Source of the DNA: Anaeramoeba flamelloides
Lineage: Eukaryota; Metamonada; Anaeramoebidae
Direction: 5' to 3'
DNA length: 64,000 nt
Assembly: GCA_027625915.1 (NCBI GenBank)
Contig: JANTQA010000048.1
Location: 6,101,001 to 6,165,000 of the forward strand
Shown here: one piece after another, positions 46,501 through 55,544 of the stretch
Layout of the letters: the number at the start of each line of letters is the position of its first letter
How positions within the stretch are numbered: position 1 is the stretch's first letter
Position numbers and translations under genes: made by a program
Notes under the pieces: model-generated
What the model saw: the letters and a program-made list of their open reading frames with translations, nothing else
Database searches by the model: none
Told to the model about the DNA's origin: nothing

Positions 46501-49500
46501 ATTAATTTCATCACAGAAGACTACCAGCCATTTGCCAACCTGCTTAGGTTGCAATACCATCCCGTTGGGTGTCTTTTTATAGCCACAATATTGGTTCAAA
46601 GTCCTCATTATTACCTCTGGGCTGGTGGCACTCGAGAAATTTATGCCCACTAATTCGTAGTCAGGGAACGATTTTAATGTTGCGTTGAGCGTCATTGTCT
46701 TACCAGAACCTGCAGGTCCACAAAGGATCAAGGGTAAGTGATCATGCAGCCACGCGTATACAATATCTTCGTGTCTCAATGTGTCAATCGTGGTGATGAC
46801 AAAGTCACTAGCAGCGACTCTGTCGGTTTCAATGTCGATATGTGGTACCTGGTTTTTCCATGGGTGCCATTCACCAGAATGCAGATCCACTTTATAATCG
46901 ATCAGTGGGAGCTCGTCGCGAGGTGAATTAATATCGCAAATGTCGATGATATATTTGCCAAACTTTTCTCTGTCTATGAGACCCGTACTGCCACTAAATC
47001 CCCAGAGCACCGCATATAATAATCTCTTGGTGATATATTTTTCCATATGATCATTGTCCATTAGCGATTCTTCATTATTTTGATTATACTTGTGAACAAG
47101 TTCGATTGACAATTTAAATATGGAAAAAAATGTGGTTAACAAGCGAAGCCTTGTAAATTGCATAATGTGTTCAAATTCTTCAATGTACTTTAATGCCCTG
47201 ATCACTAAATCGTCCTTGTCAAAATAGGTTTTGACAATCTCAACGATATCCTTTTGAACTTCAATTTCATTGAGCCTTTCGGTTGATTCTCCTCCTCCTC
47301 CAAAGTCACTATTCAAATTCTCTTCTGCTGTTTGTAAAACAGATTCTGTTGTCAATTTGCCAAGGAAATTTTGTAAAACCATATATGGGGAGACAACATC
47401 TTCACTAAACCAGACCATACCACATCTGGACACCGTAGCGGGTGTGGCATATTTTAAATTCTCAACCTCGAACATTATTTTGACATTATCTGGTAATTCA
47501 ATACGTTCACCATTTGGTAGGGTTAACAATTTATTGTCATCTAGTACTGAATTCAAATTTTCAATCCAATCGGTCGAGACATCGCCATCGAAAATGATCC
47601 AATGGAATTTTTTGGCTTCGCCTCTTACATTATTAACAATCTTCCTGAGGATGTGTGTCAAAATACCATCAGTCCATTCCCTGGTGGTAGGATCTAAGAC
47701 ACCATATAACTCTTCTTTGGAAATGGCCTTAGGATCGATAATATGGAATTCTCCAAATTTTTTGTTTTTGGGATCCTGTAGTGCCTCGTGTAATACCCTC
47801 CATGCTGCAGTCTTTCCAGAGCCCGAGGGTCCGACTAACATTACACCATGATGTATTCTTTGGATTTGGTATAATTGTAAAATCTTTTGTAGCCATTTCT
47901 TTTTTGGTAAAAAGTTTTTTTTTTTACAAATTTGTTTGATTTTTTCAGTTAATTCCGCTGTTTCGATTTCCTCTGGTTTTAGTCCTGGGAACACATCTTT
48001 TAACAGGCTACCAAATAATAGGATATCTTCTGAAACTAATTTTGGTATAACAGTTTCACAAATACTTTTTAATAAGATTAAAATTTCATTTTCATCAGCC
48101 AATATATCATTTTTGTTTTTTTTGTCTTGTTCCTTTTCTATTTCTATTTCTTTTTCTTTTTCGTTTTCTTTATTTTGCAAGGAATTTTCACGGATAATTG
48201 CTCTTTTGTTTTTACCAGCTGATACCAAGACGGATTTTAGTGCACGAAGGCCAAAGTCATAATGAGTTTGTTTACTTAGTTGGCTAGCACACAATTTAAA
48301 CAGGGGCACGGCCTTACCGGATAACCTTTCTGCTGTTCTAAATCCTTGAGAATATAGCATTACCTCGGCAATTAATTCACGATCTGGTTTGATCATAGCA
48401 ATGGATCTAAATAATTGCTTTAAATTATCTGGCAAATTGGATCTACCAGCATAGCCTGGATTCATTGTAATGAAAATACCCATATCTGGGTCAATTGTGA
48501 AATGTCTTTCAACCAAGTCAAGTTCTTTTTTGCCGTCTTTCAATGCCACTTGAATGGTTTGGATTTGTTGGGAAACAGCACTCAACATTTTTTCTTCAAG
48601 TCGATTAAACTCATCAAAGCAGCCCCATGCACCCGTGGAGCATAGACCGACAAAGATTCTTCCCATTGCCTGGAAATCAAAGGTTTCGTCACAATTAAAT
48701 ACCAAAACAAATCTACCTAATTGGTATCCTAACGATTTGACTGTTTCAGTTTTACCTGTACCAGCGGGGCCAAATGGGTTACCACCTAATTTCAAGTGAA
48801 GTGCCTGTGTTAACGTTAAATAGGTACGATCAGTCAGGGGTGTTATTACTAATCTACCTGGCACACCGAGATATTCAAAGCCATAATGGAATTTGGCGTT
48901 CGCTAAGTGTACCATTAATTTTTCGGTGCTTTTGCTATTAGGGTTCCAATAGAATCTCATTTCCTTGAGCCAATTAAATTTCGTCAAGGTGTAAACCTTG
49001 TTTTTGACAAGTTTTCTTAGGACATCTCTTTGATGAACCAATTCAATTGTCAGATGTTCGATTTTGGTTCTCGTCAGGGGCAAAATATCTAATAATACTT
49101 GATTTGCCAAAAAGCCAAGCATTTTTTTAATGCCTCCCAATTGTGCGCTTAGTCCCTTCTCCTTTTTGTTAATGTTATTTTCGGTGGTCGTTGTCCAAAT
49201 AATTTGTAAGGTCAGAATGGCGATTTGGTCGGGTGTCTTGTCGATCCAATGTAAAAATTGCTTCGGCAAAATTTCCTGTGTTTCGCGATTGAACAGTTGA
49301 AGGTATTCCTTGAGCGATCGCTCCAATGCTATTATTAAGGACTTCCTCATTTGGTTCTCAATCTGCTTCATCCATTCGTTAATTTTAGTGTATTCCTTAT
49401 ATCGAATGGGGTTGGGGAATTCAATACATTCTTCTTTCGATTTCATCCCAACGATCAATGACTCGTCTTCACTTAATTTTATTGACTCAATGCCTGCAAA

Positions 49501-52500
49501 CATTTTTTTAAAGTGTCGTTGGATTTTGATGATGTCCTTTGAGTTACCAATGATTTCCAAGAGATCTGGATCACCAACAAAGTAGAATCTGGGGAATGCA
49601 GATCTTTGCTTTTCCAAATACTGGCCCAATGCCTTTTGCACTTGAATGAGCATTTCCTTGAGTTTCTCAACAGTTCTTTGCAAGCCATCGATTTTTAATA
49701 CATCCAAAATTAATGGCTTTTGTTTGACCTTGTCCATCAATTGAACAAATTCCTGATCGATGGAATCGAATCTCATGGATTCCTGTGGCAGCAATTGCTT
49801 AATGTCTGAGCTACCCATGAACACACCCTCCAAATCAACCCATTTCATTTGTACGTCTAGCCAGGGATCAAAAATTAATAGAATTTTGTTTAATTTTTCT
49901 TCCCATGAAAAGCATTCTTCTTCAAAGTGCTTGAAAAAGGGTGAATTTTTCATGTCACGCAAGCTGTTAATGTGCTCGCCTAATTTACTAAAAATGTCGT
50001 CCCATCCTTTAATTAATTTTGTTTTATTTTGGTAATTGACTAATTCAAGCACAAAATTGTTCCAATGCTGTCGGACTTGTTCGGAAAGAAATTTTTCTAA
50101 CGCCAATTCTCCGCCGGCTATTGCAATAACGTCTTTGAAAATGACTTCGTTTTTAATTAAATCTGCATCATAAATATCGCCCAACGTTAGCTCATTTAAT
50201 CTCCAAGTGATACTTAATTTATTCTGCAATTTTTTCCAATGTCTTTCCTTCATGGCCTCAGAGCTTAGGTCTTGGATTAATATATTGCTTCTTAAATAGC
50301 CCTTGATCATATTTGAAAAATAGGAATAGGCGTCATATTGCCTGACCGATTTTGGTAATTTCCTTAATGCGCTATATTGTTCGTCTAATGATACGCGTAC
50401 TTGCTGTGGGATCACTGCTGTCCATGGTGTTTCCTTTAATTTTTCTAAATTTTCCCAAATGCCCGTTAATTCGTTCCAAACCTGCTTGAGGCTGTCCAAT
50501 TCATCCAATATATTTTCAAAGTTTATTTGCTTGCTTGGGAACATATTTAATGCCTCTCGGGCCTTCGACAATTTTTCAAAATCGTTTTTCAATTCTTTGA
50601 TCTTTTGTTCAAATGTTTGTAGCCTATTAATGGCAATTGAAGGAATGATTTTGCCGTCGATTGGCTTGTCCTCTTTCCAGTCATTCAAGAATTGGTCATA
50701 TCTCATATTCAATAATTTATCTTCTTGCTCCATTTTGGATTGCAAAATGGGAACCTGTCTGTTGACAATCTGATCTTGGTTGTTTAATAATTCGCTAAAT
50801 GTGACCCATTCGCTTTCCACCCTTTCATAAAAGAGCCAATTGTTTTCGTCTAGAATGAATCTTTGCCTTTCTAAAGTGGATTCGCCACTTCGGAATAGTT
50901 CTAAATCCTGCTCCCATTTAATTGACTTTTGCTTAAAGGAAGTCACTTCAGTGACGAATGAGACAATAACTGATGTGGAATCAGATTCAAGCGAATTCTG
51001 CGACAGCTCTCTTCGCGTGCTAATCATTGTTTCGTAAAAGTGCCTCATTTGCGATCCCAACTGCTCAGAAAAGCGTTGTAGAAATTCCTTGTGCCAATAA
51101 TCATACTTGTTGCTTACCTGTGATTGTACCTGCGAGTAGTCAATAATTATTGGCCCCAGGGTTTTTGTGCTTTCGCTGGTATCAAAGGTGGATCGATATT
51201 TTTTGACTTCCAATAATAAATCTTGCCATTTTTGAAGATCGTTTCCTATTTTTTGTTCAATGAAATTTGGTTCGATATCCCATAACGATTGATATTGAAA
51301 CCATACAGTGACATACTCCTTGACTTGCTTAATTAATTTTTCAATCCAGTTATAGGATTCCTTTAATAATCCTAGTGGCAGTCGATTAATAATTGATTGG
51401 TAGGTGTATTTTTCAACGTCATTTTTATTTTCGTCGTCGCTTTCGTCATTTTCATTTTTGTTTTTAGTTAAATCCAACCGCCGTCTTTCACATACCACAC
51501 CGACTGTGTCATGTAAAATTTCGATCCACGTCTGTCTAACGTGCTTAATGGAGGGATTTAAATAAATGTTCTTGTTTTTAAACATTATTGAATATGTGAT
51601 CATTGGTAATTCTAATTCAAATTTGGTAACATTTTCTTCTTCGTCATGGAAATGCTTTCTTCTTCTGGTATTGGTGGAGGCAAAGGATTTGGATTTTTTA
51701 TTTTCTTCAATTTCTTCAATGAATTTTTCAAATTTGTTATTCCAAGTGGTTAAGCATTCCTCGAGCCTCTTGGTTAAAATTTTTTCAATTTTTAAATCCA
51801 ATTTTTTCACCCATTGGTTTAAATTGGAAAATTCTTCTAATTCAAATTGCTCAATGTTATCTGAAATTTTATTTAAGATTTCAATAATGGTCTCTTTATC
51901 CAATTTACAAGTAGACAACAATTTCATTTGTGCATTGATCTCCTTATATTTGTTATTCAAGTTTTCCACTTTTTCCTCAAATAATAGGACCCTCTCAGAT
52001 AACTTTGTGGTGTAAGATTCCAATTTCTTTTCCTCCCAAGTCAATTTGCATCCTTCGTGAATGACCTTTTGGACTTCCTTTTGATAGCTCGCAATGAGAG
52101 GTTTGATTTGCTTATCCAGCGAGCCACAGGTGAAAAAGTAATTTTTAACACTTTCCACAAGGCTGATGGCAAAGGGATACAATTTAGAGGCCTTGGACGC
52201 CTTATCTTTAATTGTAAAGGGCACGATGAAATTTAATGACAAGAGATTTCGGACTTCCTTAAATAGCGTAATGTTTTCTTGTTGGAATGTTACCTCCAAG
52301 GTGGATCCAGTCCTATTCTTGACAATTGCAAAAATTGGCCCCTTGATATTCCAACTTAAGATTTCGTTGTTTTTGATCCATTGCTCGACTAAGCGATCGC
52401 AATTCAGCTGTAATTTGAAGGTCTTGCCCTCGTTTTTCAATTTGATGCCCTCGGGGTGCTGTTCCCAATCCTTTCCAAGCACGTCTTCAATTCTTTCCAT

Positions 52501-54576
52501 GTAATTGTTTAATTGGTTCTCGATCTGCCTGAGCCAAATGATTTTCCCGCTCACGGGTGGTAGTCCCCTCAGTTCGGTAATTTTGGATGATTCGGATTGC
52601 TCGTATCCCTTTTTAAACTTCTCCAGCAAGGATTTGATGTCTTCCTTGACTCGATAGATTAACTGGGTTTGGTATTCCTGAATGGCGCCTCTAATTCTGG
52701 GCCTGAAAAACAAAACGTTAAATTTGCTAAACACTTTAAACATCTCGTTGGCACTTGTAACATTTGCGAGTCTTTCTCTCAAATTGGCAATAATGTGGCC
52801 CTCCACTTTGTCAATCTTTTGATCATATTCCATGAGGGCGTCTTCCCATTCCGTGGTGCCCTCGGTGGAGAGATCGAGGACATTAATAGTAAACAAGATT
52901 TTGAATGCCTTTTTTAACTCCTCGATCGCGTTGATATCTGAAATTACTTGCCGTTGTGGCAACAGTCTTTTGATAACCTTGACGAGCTCCTCGTGCTGCT
53001 TCCTAAAGGTTTTCAATTCGTTTATTCTTTTTTCGAGATCTGGTATTTGGGATTCCATTTTTTTATTGTTCTTGTCTTCTCCATGCCTTCTTTCCAATTC
53101 TTGAATGATCACCGAGAAGCCCTGAATGTTTTTTGTCCATACATCGAAAGTCTCAATGGCGTTTTGGGTAATTTTCTCAAAATCTTCAAAGTTGATCAAA
53201 ATTAAATCCTCGCGCTCAATAATGGATAATAATTGTGAAATGACATCCTTCGAAATTAGCCCAACAAATGTATAGACCCGAGATAGCGGATAATCCGTTT
53301 CTTTAACCTTTTTTAAATGATCGAAGCAAGATTGGATCGACTGTTGCAATTGCTTAAAATCGTGTGCAATCAAAATTTCGTTGATGGGGAATTTCTTCAT
53401 GAGCATGTTATAATTCGTTACCTTTTTAATGGCCTGCGTAAGCCCTGTATCAGCTTCAAACGAAAAGCCTGCGATGTGCCTTTTTTTAATTCTGAGTAGC
53501 TCGAGTGTCAATTGGACTTCATCAGTTTTCACCTGCTTCACAATCTCTAACAGGCTGTTCTCCAGGGAACTCCAAAAGTTTATTTCCTGTTGCGCAGTCC
53601 CAGAAATTGGATCACGTTTCATCCGTGTCACCTTTTGGATGTCTCGGATCCATTTGTTGACTCCTGATTGTGCCCGATTTAAAAAATTTGTATCATTAAA
53701 GTACTTTCCCAAACTCGATGGCTTGATCTTTGTCTTTTTCTTGCCCTTTTTGTTATTGCTTTGCACACAGATCCTGATCTCGTCTTCGACTTGTAAGTAG
53801 ATCTCCGGAATGTCAATGCTTTGTTGGCATTGCAATAACGCTAATTCCAATTCCGCTAATTTCTTTTTGACAACAGGAACTCCTAAAGACTCGCCTTTCA
53901 TGCCTCCTAGATTCCTTCTTTGCTGTTGAACAGTTTCTTCGTTCGGTGTCAGGCTGATCTTGTTTTGCGAGTTCTGTTTTTGGATCTTGTTTTTGATTTC
54001 ATAGCTAACATATGAATACACATAGGGTGAGAGGGAATTGTGAACCAATCGGTGAAGTACCTCAAATGGAGATCCCTCAGAGACATTCACTACCTGCAGC
54101 TGCTGTGACAATTTTGTTCCTTCTTCCAATTGCGAGTGCTGCTTAATGAAAATTAATGTGCTTTCCGTTTTGGTATTGAATTGGATCTCTAAATTTAGTT
54201 TGAATTTCTCTCCCTTTCCATTTTCTTCTTCTTCTTTTTGTTTTTCTTTTTCGTTTTCCTTTTCTTTTTCTTTTTCAATTTCAATTTCAATTTGTTTTTG
54301 TTTGACTTGGTCTTTGTTTTTTTTCTTTCCAGATTTGTTGTTTGGTTTTTTCATTATCTCATTATTAATAACAAGGATCGGGGCTTCTGTATTAAATGCA
54401 AATTTTTGAATCATTGTTTGTGACTCGGTTCTCCTTAATAAATTAACTACCAGCCTGTCTCGATCTTCAGATTCAAACGTTCCAAATAATGCACGAGTTA
54501 CATTTTCTAAATAAGTTGTTAACTTTTCTAAGTTGACCGGATCGGATTTGTTATTGTTAATTTGTTCTTGACTCAT
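40555..54576 (-). CDS. DYNC1H1: Cytoplasmic dynein 1 heavy chain
   Basis: A single uninterrupted frame of 4,673 residues; the animal protein is about 4,640. It is the motor subunit of minus-end-directed microtubule transport. The N-terminal tail tracks DYNC1H1 (FLNRAQSGVNKWIRDIQKVT, SANEMFKVFSKFNVLFFRPR) and sets it apart from IFT and axonemal dyneins. P-loops lie at about residues 1935 (AAA1, GPAGTGKTE), 2247 (AAA2, GPSGSGKTAA), 2619 (AAA3, GPAGSGKTMT) and 2964 (AAA4, GASGAGKTV). Walker B motifs are intact: CFDEFN in AAA1, FCDEIN in AAA3 and IFDESN in AAA4. The antiparallel stalk and microtubule-binding tip lie at about 3225-3540, followed by AAA5, AAA6 and a complete C-terminal domain. Oddities are Lys/Glu-rich runs near residue 95 and between AAA1 and AAA2. 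There is no intron, and base composition is markedly richer in G+C than the flanks. Confidence 0.97.
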   Translation of the reverse strand: MSQEQINNNKSDPVNLEKLTTYLENVTRALFGTFESEDRDRLVVNLLRRTESQTMIQKFAFNTEAPILVINNEIMKKPNNKSGKKKNKDQVKQKQIEIEIEKEKEKENEKEKQKEEEENGKGEKFKLNLEIQFNTKTESTLIFIKQHSQLEEGTKLSQQLQVVNVSEGSPFEVLHRLVHNSLSPYVYSYVSYEIKNKIQKQNSQNKISLTPNEETVQQQRRNLGGMKGESLGVPVVKKKLAELELALLQCQQSIDIPEIYLQVEDEIRICVQSNNKKGKKKTKIKPSSLGKYFNDTNFLNRAQSGVNKWIRDIQKVTRMKRDPISGTAQQEINFWSSLENSLLEIVKQVKTDEVQLTLELLRIKKRHIAGFSFEADTGLTQAIKKVTNYNMLMKKFPINEILIAHDFKQLQQSIQSCFDHLKKVKETDYPLSRVYTFVGLISKDVISQLLSIIEREDLILINFEDFEKITQNAIETFDVWTKNIQGFSVIIQELERRHGEDKNNKKMESQIPDLEKRINELKTFRKQHEELVKVIKRLLPQRQVISDINAIEELKKAFKILFTINVLDLSTEGTTEWEDALMEYDQKIDKVEGHIIANLRERLANVTSANEMFKVFSKFNVLFFRPRIRGAIQEYQTQLIYRVKEDIKSLLEKFKKGYEQSESSKITELRGLPPVSGKIIWLRQIENQLNNYMERIEDVLGKDWEQHPEGIKLKNEGKTFKLQLNCDRLVEQWIKNNEILSWNIKGPIFAIVKNRTGSTLEVTFQQENITLFKEVRNLLSLNFIVPFTIKDKASKASKLYPFAISLVESVKNYFFTCGSLDKQIKPLIASYQKEVQKVIHEGCKLTWEEKKLESYTTKLSERVLLFEEKVENLNNKYKEINAQMKLLSTCKLDKETIIEILNKISDNIEQFELEEFSNLNQWVKKLDLKIEKILTKRLEECLTTWNNKFEKFIEEIEENKKSKSFASTNTRRRKHFHDEEENVTKFELELPMITYSIMFKNKNIYLNPSIKHVRQTWIEILHDTVGVVCERRRLDLTKNKNENDESDDENKNDVEKYTYQSIINRLPLGLLKESYNWIEKLIKQVKEYVTVWFQYQSLWDIEPNFIEQKIGNDLQKWQDLLLEVKKYRSTFDTSESTKTLGPIIIDYSQVQSQVSNKYDYWHKEFLQRFSEQLGSQMRHFYETMISTRRELSQNSLESDSTSVIVSFVTEVTSFKQKSIKWEQDLELFRSGESTLERQRFILDENNWLFYERVESEWVTFSELLNNQDQIVNRQVPILQSKMEQEDKLLNMRYDQFLNDWKEDKPIDGKIIPSIAINRLQTFEQKIKELKNDFEKLSKAREALNMFPSKQINFENILDELDSLKQVWNELTGIWENLEKLKETPWTAVIPQQVRVSLDEQYSALRKLPKSVRQYDAYSYFSNMIKGYLRSNILIQDLSSEAMKERHWKKLQNKLSITWRLNELTLGDIYDADLIKNEVIFKDVIAIAGGELALEKFLSEQVRQHWNNFVLELVNYQNKTKLIKGWDDIFSKLGEHINSLRDMKNSPFFKHFEEECFSWEEKLNKILLIFDPWLDVQMKWVDLEGVFMGSSDIKQLLPQESMRFDSIDQEFVQLMDKVKQKPLILDVLKIDGLQRTVEKLKEMLIQVQKALGQYLEKQRSAFPRFYFVGDPDLLEIIGNSKDIIKIQRHFKKMFAGIESIKLSEDESLIVGMKSKEECIEFPNPIRYKEYTKINEWMKQIENQMRKSLIIALERSLKEYLQLFNRETQEILPKQFLHWIDKTPDQIAILTLQIIWTTTTENNINKKEKGLSAQLGGIKKMLGFLANQVLLDILPLTRTKIEHLTIELVHQRDVLRKLVKNKVYTLTKFNWLKEMRFYWNPNSKSTEKLMVHLANAKFHYGFEYLGVPGRLVITPLTDRTYLTLTQALHLKLGGNPFGPAGTGKTETVKSLGYQLGRFVLVFNCDETFDFQAMGRIFVGLCSTGAWGCFDEFNRLEEKMLSAVSQQIQTIQVALKDGKKELDLVERHFTIDPDMGIFITMNPGYAGRSNLPDNLKQLFRSIAMIKPDRELIAEVMLYSQGFRTAERLSGKAVPLFKLCASQLSKQTHYDFGLRALKSVLVSAGKNKRAIIRENSLQNKENEKEKEIEIEKEQDKKNKNDILADENEILILLKSICETVIPKLVSEDILLFGSLLKDVFPGLKPEEIETAELTEKIKQICKKKNFLPKKKWLQKILQLYQIQRIHHGVMLVGPSGSGKTAAWRVLHEALQDPKNKKFGEFHIIDPKAISKEELYGVLDPTTREWTDGILTHILRKIVNNVRGEAKKFHWIIFDGDVSTDWIENLNSVLDDNKLLTLPNGERIELPDNVKIMFEVENLKYATPATVSRCGMVWFSEDVVSPYMVLQNFLGKLTTESVLQTAEENLNSDFGGGGESTERLNEIEVQKDIVEIVKTYFDKDDLVIRALKYIEEFEHIMQFTRLRLLTTFFSIFKLSIELVHKYNQNNEESLMDNDHMEKYITKRLLYAVLWGFSGSTGLIDREKFGKYIIDICDINSPRDELPLIDYKVDLHSGEWHPWKNQVPHIDIETDRVAASDFVITTIDTLRHEDIVYAWLHDHLPLILCGPAGSGKTMTLNATLKSFPDYELVGINFSSATSPEVIMRTLNQYCGYKKTPNGMVLQPKQVGKWLVVFCDEINLPAKDEYGTQRALTFIRQMVEQGGFWRISDYEWITLEKICFIGACNPVSGSYGTYAGRVPLSHRFLRHSPVLLVDYPGKPSLQQIYGTFNRALLRLTPRLRQHARPLTECMIDFYLANQRKLTTEMQPFYIYSPRELSRWCRALVSILKPLNGDVELEQLIRIFAHEALRLFQDRIIEDENREWTNKILDKIIFENFPTIDKETLRRPLLFSDWLTKDYVDVNRNELKSYIKKRLKTFYEEELDVKLVLFNEAIDHILRIDRVLKQPKGHALLVGASGAGKTVLSRFVAWVNGLSVFQIKISRKYNLEKFDEDLRIVMKRAGLKGEKICFIFDESNILSSSFLERMNALLASGEVPGLFDEGEGMSGLLSQVREVAKQDGKLLDTDEELYQYFTKQVQNNLHVVFTMNPANADFSNRSVQSPALLNRCVLDYFGTWSNQAMYEVGYQFTKELSLDKKEYVPPTEFPIQIEQMEEYPNHRQALIASSVWIHNSVGTISNKLSKRQGRMNHITPRHYLDMINHFVKLFNEKKRSIKEQQTHLDIGLKKMKETQNQVDELQQELHEKEKELQKKQKEAEVKLNQMIKKQQEAESKKKQLRELETKLALQNKNINSQKEKAKKKLSKAQPAVDKAKKAVSKITKSSLDELRGYSKPKEPIKKTILAVCKFLGHGDIDWTKCKHVMAQSTFIASILDYNTEKLDVRCRDEIESSMQNDDEFSEARVKRASTQCSHLRGWLVAQIEYSKVITMVGPLKREVRRLTQAANIIQVKLKEQKKMIYNIERAIEQYAKEYEELMTQSGKFKHEIEMVGTKVERSVNLLKSLSEEQGRWTKESVSLTQQLNTLPGDVLLSGAFLTYIGFFDQNYRENLLKQWKNYMKDVSINPKANLSLIEFLSHPEERLNWESNKLPIDELCTENAIILKRFNRYPLVIDPSGQATQFIMNYYRDKNIVKTSFVDGNLMKKLESALRFGTSILIEDAENVDLILNSVLNKETRRTGGRKLIRLGDQEIDLSPSFQMFMTTRDPTFNFTPDLCSRVTFCNFTITLTSLQSQCLNHTLKMERPDIDEARSNILKLQGEFKVKLRNLEKQLLKTLNEAEESILNDDKVLNTLVELKKDAEKIHEQASQADKTWATIEKTSNLYQPFSLATSRLYFVLEQMSNIHYLYQFSLGFFLEVFHKVANKDNTLLQDEEDPMKRLEILSHNLYSTLFQRVSRGLLHEDHLTFALRLAQIRLQQINHDLDEDQLAFLLKGETIISGSRNLRNSIPKSLLTDSQVRQLEQLSDLKSFHDLPTHITKNLMKWKKFVSSNEPENNVPPTWEKLYKDKTEMMFAKLLLIKTLKPDRILSSGSQFIEEVLGKGFLTLPELDLKYIFESESNCKEPLLFCAQPGYDPSTKVDELQKQLGIELRTIAIGSQKSYENALDAVTFASKSGTWVLIKNVHLSPQWLSELERLIHSLPSPSPSFRLFLTTEFHPKLPPTLLRISQIFVFEAPPGIKANLLHTYLSLSHHHDISVKPLERARLYFLLSWFHSIVQERIRYRPLGWSKGYEFNESDQRTSLDTIDYWINKIGAQKKNIDPNRIPWEAIRKLLGDTMYGGRVDNDFDQKLLEGMLQELFVPECYNMDFKLVDYQQGENSFELLMPEGNKYEHFLKWIENLPTSENPTWLGLPKNAELLLLANQGKSALQKLMKIQNVYEDLDEMNENSLQTQEKDRRPTWMKNLEKNTKQWIPLLPKKLPSLEGSKESIEDPMWRCFNIEINKGQKLLQIVSHDLKQLSLLCKGKIKHSGYLKNLLKNLDQGLVPDNWKQYPIDDKVGVDRWMLDFGRRIEQLITICKSKDLGRAKGIWLGGLFDPTAFLTATRQAAAHAKEWSLETLQLQVSIDSKEKVTPQSFYITELVLEGATWEKNALNVTDKISTQLPKVLFKWVKNTEIVQKNIITLPVYLNSTRLELLFAIDLPIPNNLSENILYQLGTAIIIWKKEL

Positions 54577-55544
54577 ACAGTTTGTTTTTTTCTTATCTTA
54601 TTTTAGTAGCTTTCTTTTAATTGCGTTGATTTTTTTTTTAAAAAAAAGGTAATCAAAAGTAAATAAAAAATTTGTTTTCTTTTTTTAATTTTAAAAGAGA
54701 AAAAAAAAAAGAAAAAAATAAAATAACAAAAAAATTTTTTTTTATTAAAAAAAAATATTTTAATAATAAAAAAAAGAGAAAAATAAAAAAAATAAAAGAA
54801 CCCAATTTGAGAAATTTCTATTTTAGTTACTTTACTAATATAAACAATTTCGCTTTTTAACTCTTTTTGAAGATATTTTGAATTTAACAACTAAAAAATT
54901 CTTTTTGATAGAGAATAACACAAGAATTTTGCTAAAAAAGATTTATGAATTCCAAACAGCTTTATTTTCTGGAACATTGTTAAAAGTAACTAGTATTTGA
55001 TTCTAAAAGTGAAGTTTTATTTTTTTTTCCAGTATTTTTTTTTTTTGGAGAGTTACTTTGGATTATTAAAGTTTTACAATTCGTTACCTAAACTTCTTAT
55101 TCATTTTATGGCTCGTTGGTGAGTATTTTTTTGAAAACTAATTTTTGATTGAACAAACAACACATCTTTCTCAAAAACCTTTCAATTTAAAAAACTAGAT
55201 GTGGTGAGGTTTATTCATGAGATCTAGCAATTTTTTTTTTTATTTATTTGGGTTTCTTTTTGGTGTGGGTCATAAAGAAAAGATTTGTTGTTTTGAGTAC
55301 CAAAAAAAAAGAAAAAAAATTTTCCTTCTGTTTGAAGAAAAAATCTCAATAAACACAAGATTTTAAACAAAATACTGAAGTTGAACAGTTCTTCAAGGGA
55401 AACCAAAAGATGAGTCCAAGAAGAAAAAACGATAATTGATAATTTAACTTACTTTTCCAATCTATTTAGATGAATGAAAAGCTTGTTCGATTTTTTTTTA
55501 TCAAACAACCGATTTGTTAAATTAAAGATGAAATATTGCCCCTA
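54577..55544. other. Dynein 5' flank and AT-rich DNA
   Basis: Immediately upstream of the dynein ATG is a T/A homopolymer region, presumably its promoter and 5' UTR. ATGGCTCGTTG|GTGAGT at about 55108 looks like a tiny first exon, but no second exon was found. Confidence 0.4.

Noticed and set aside
40931-54423. Many + strand frames opposite dynein
   Set aside because: All are antisense shadows of the dynein frame; codon pattern and conservation support only the - strand.
55108-55125. ATGGCTCGTTG|GTGAGT, a possible one-exon gene start
   Set aside because: Good donor, but no acceptor-exon pair with a coding frame was found before the ferlin remnant.
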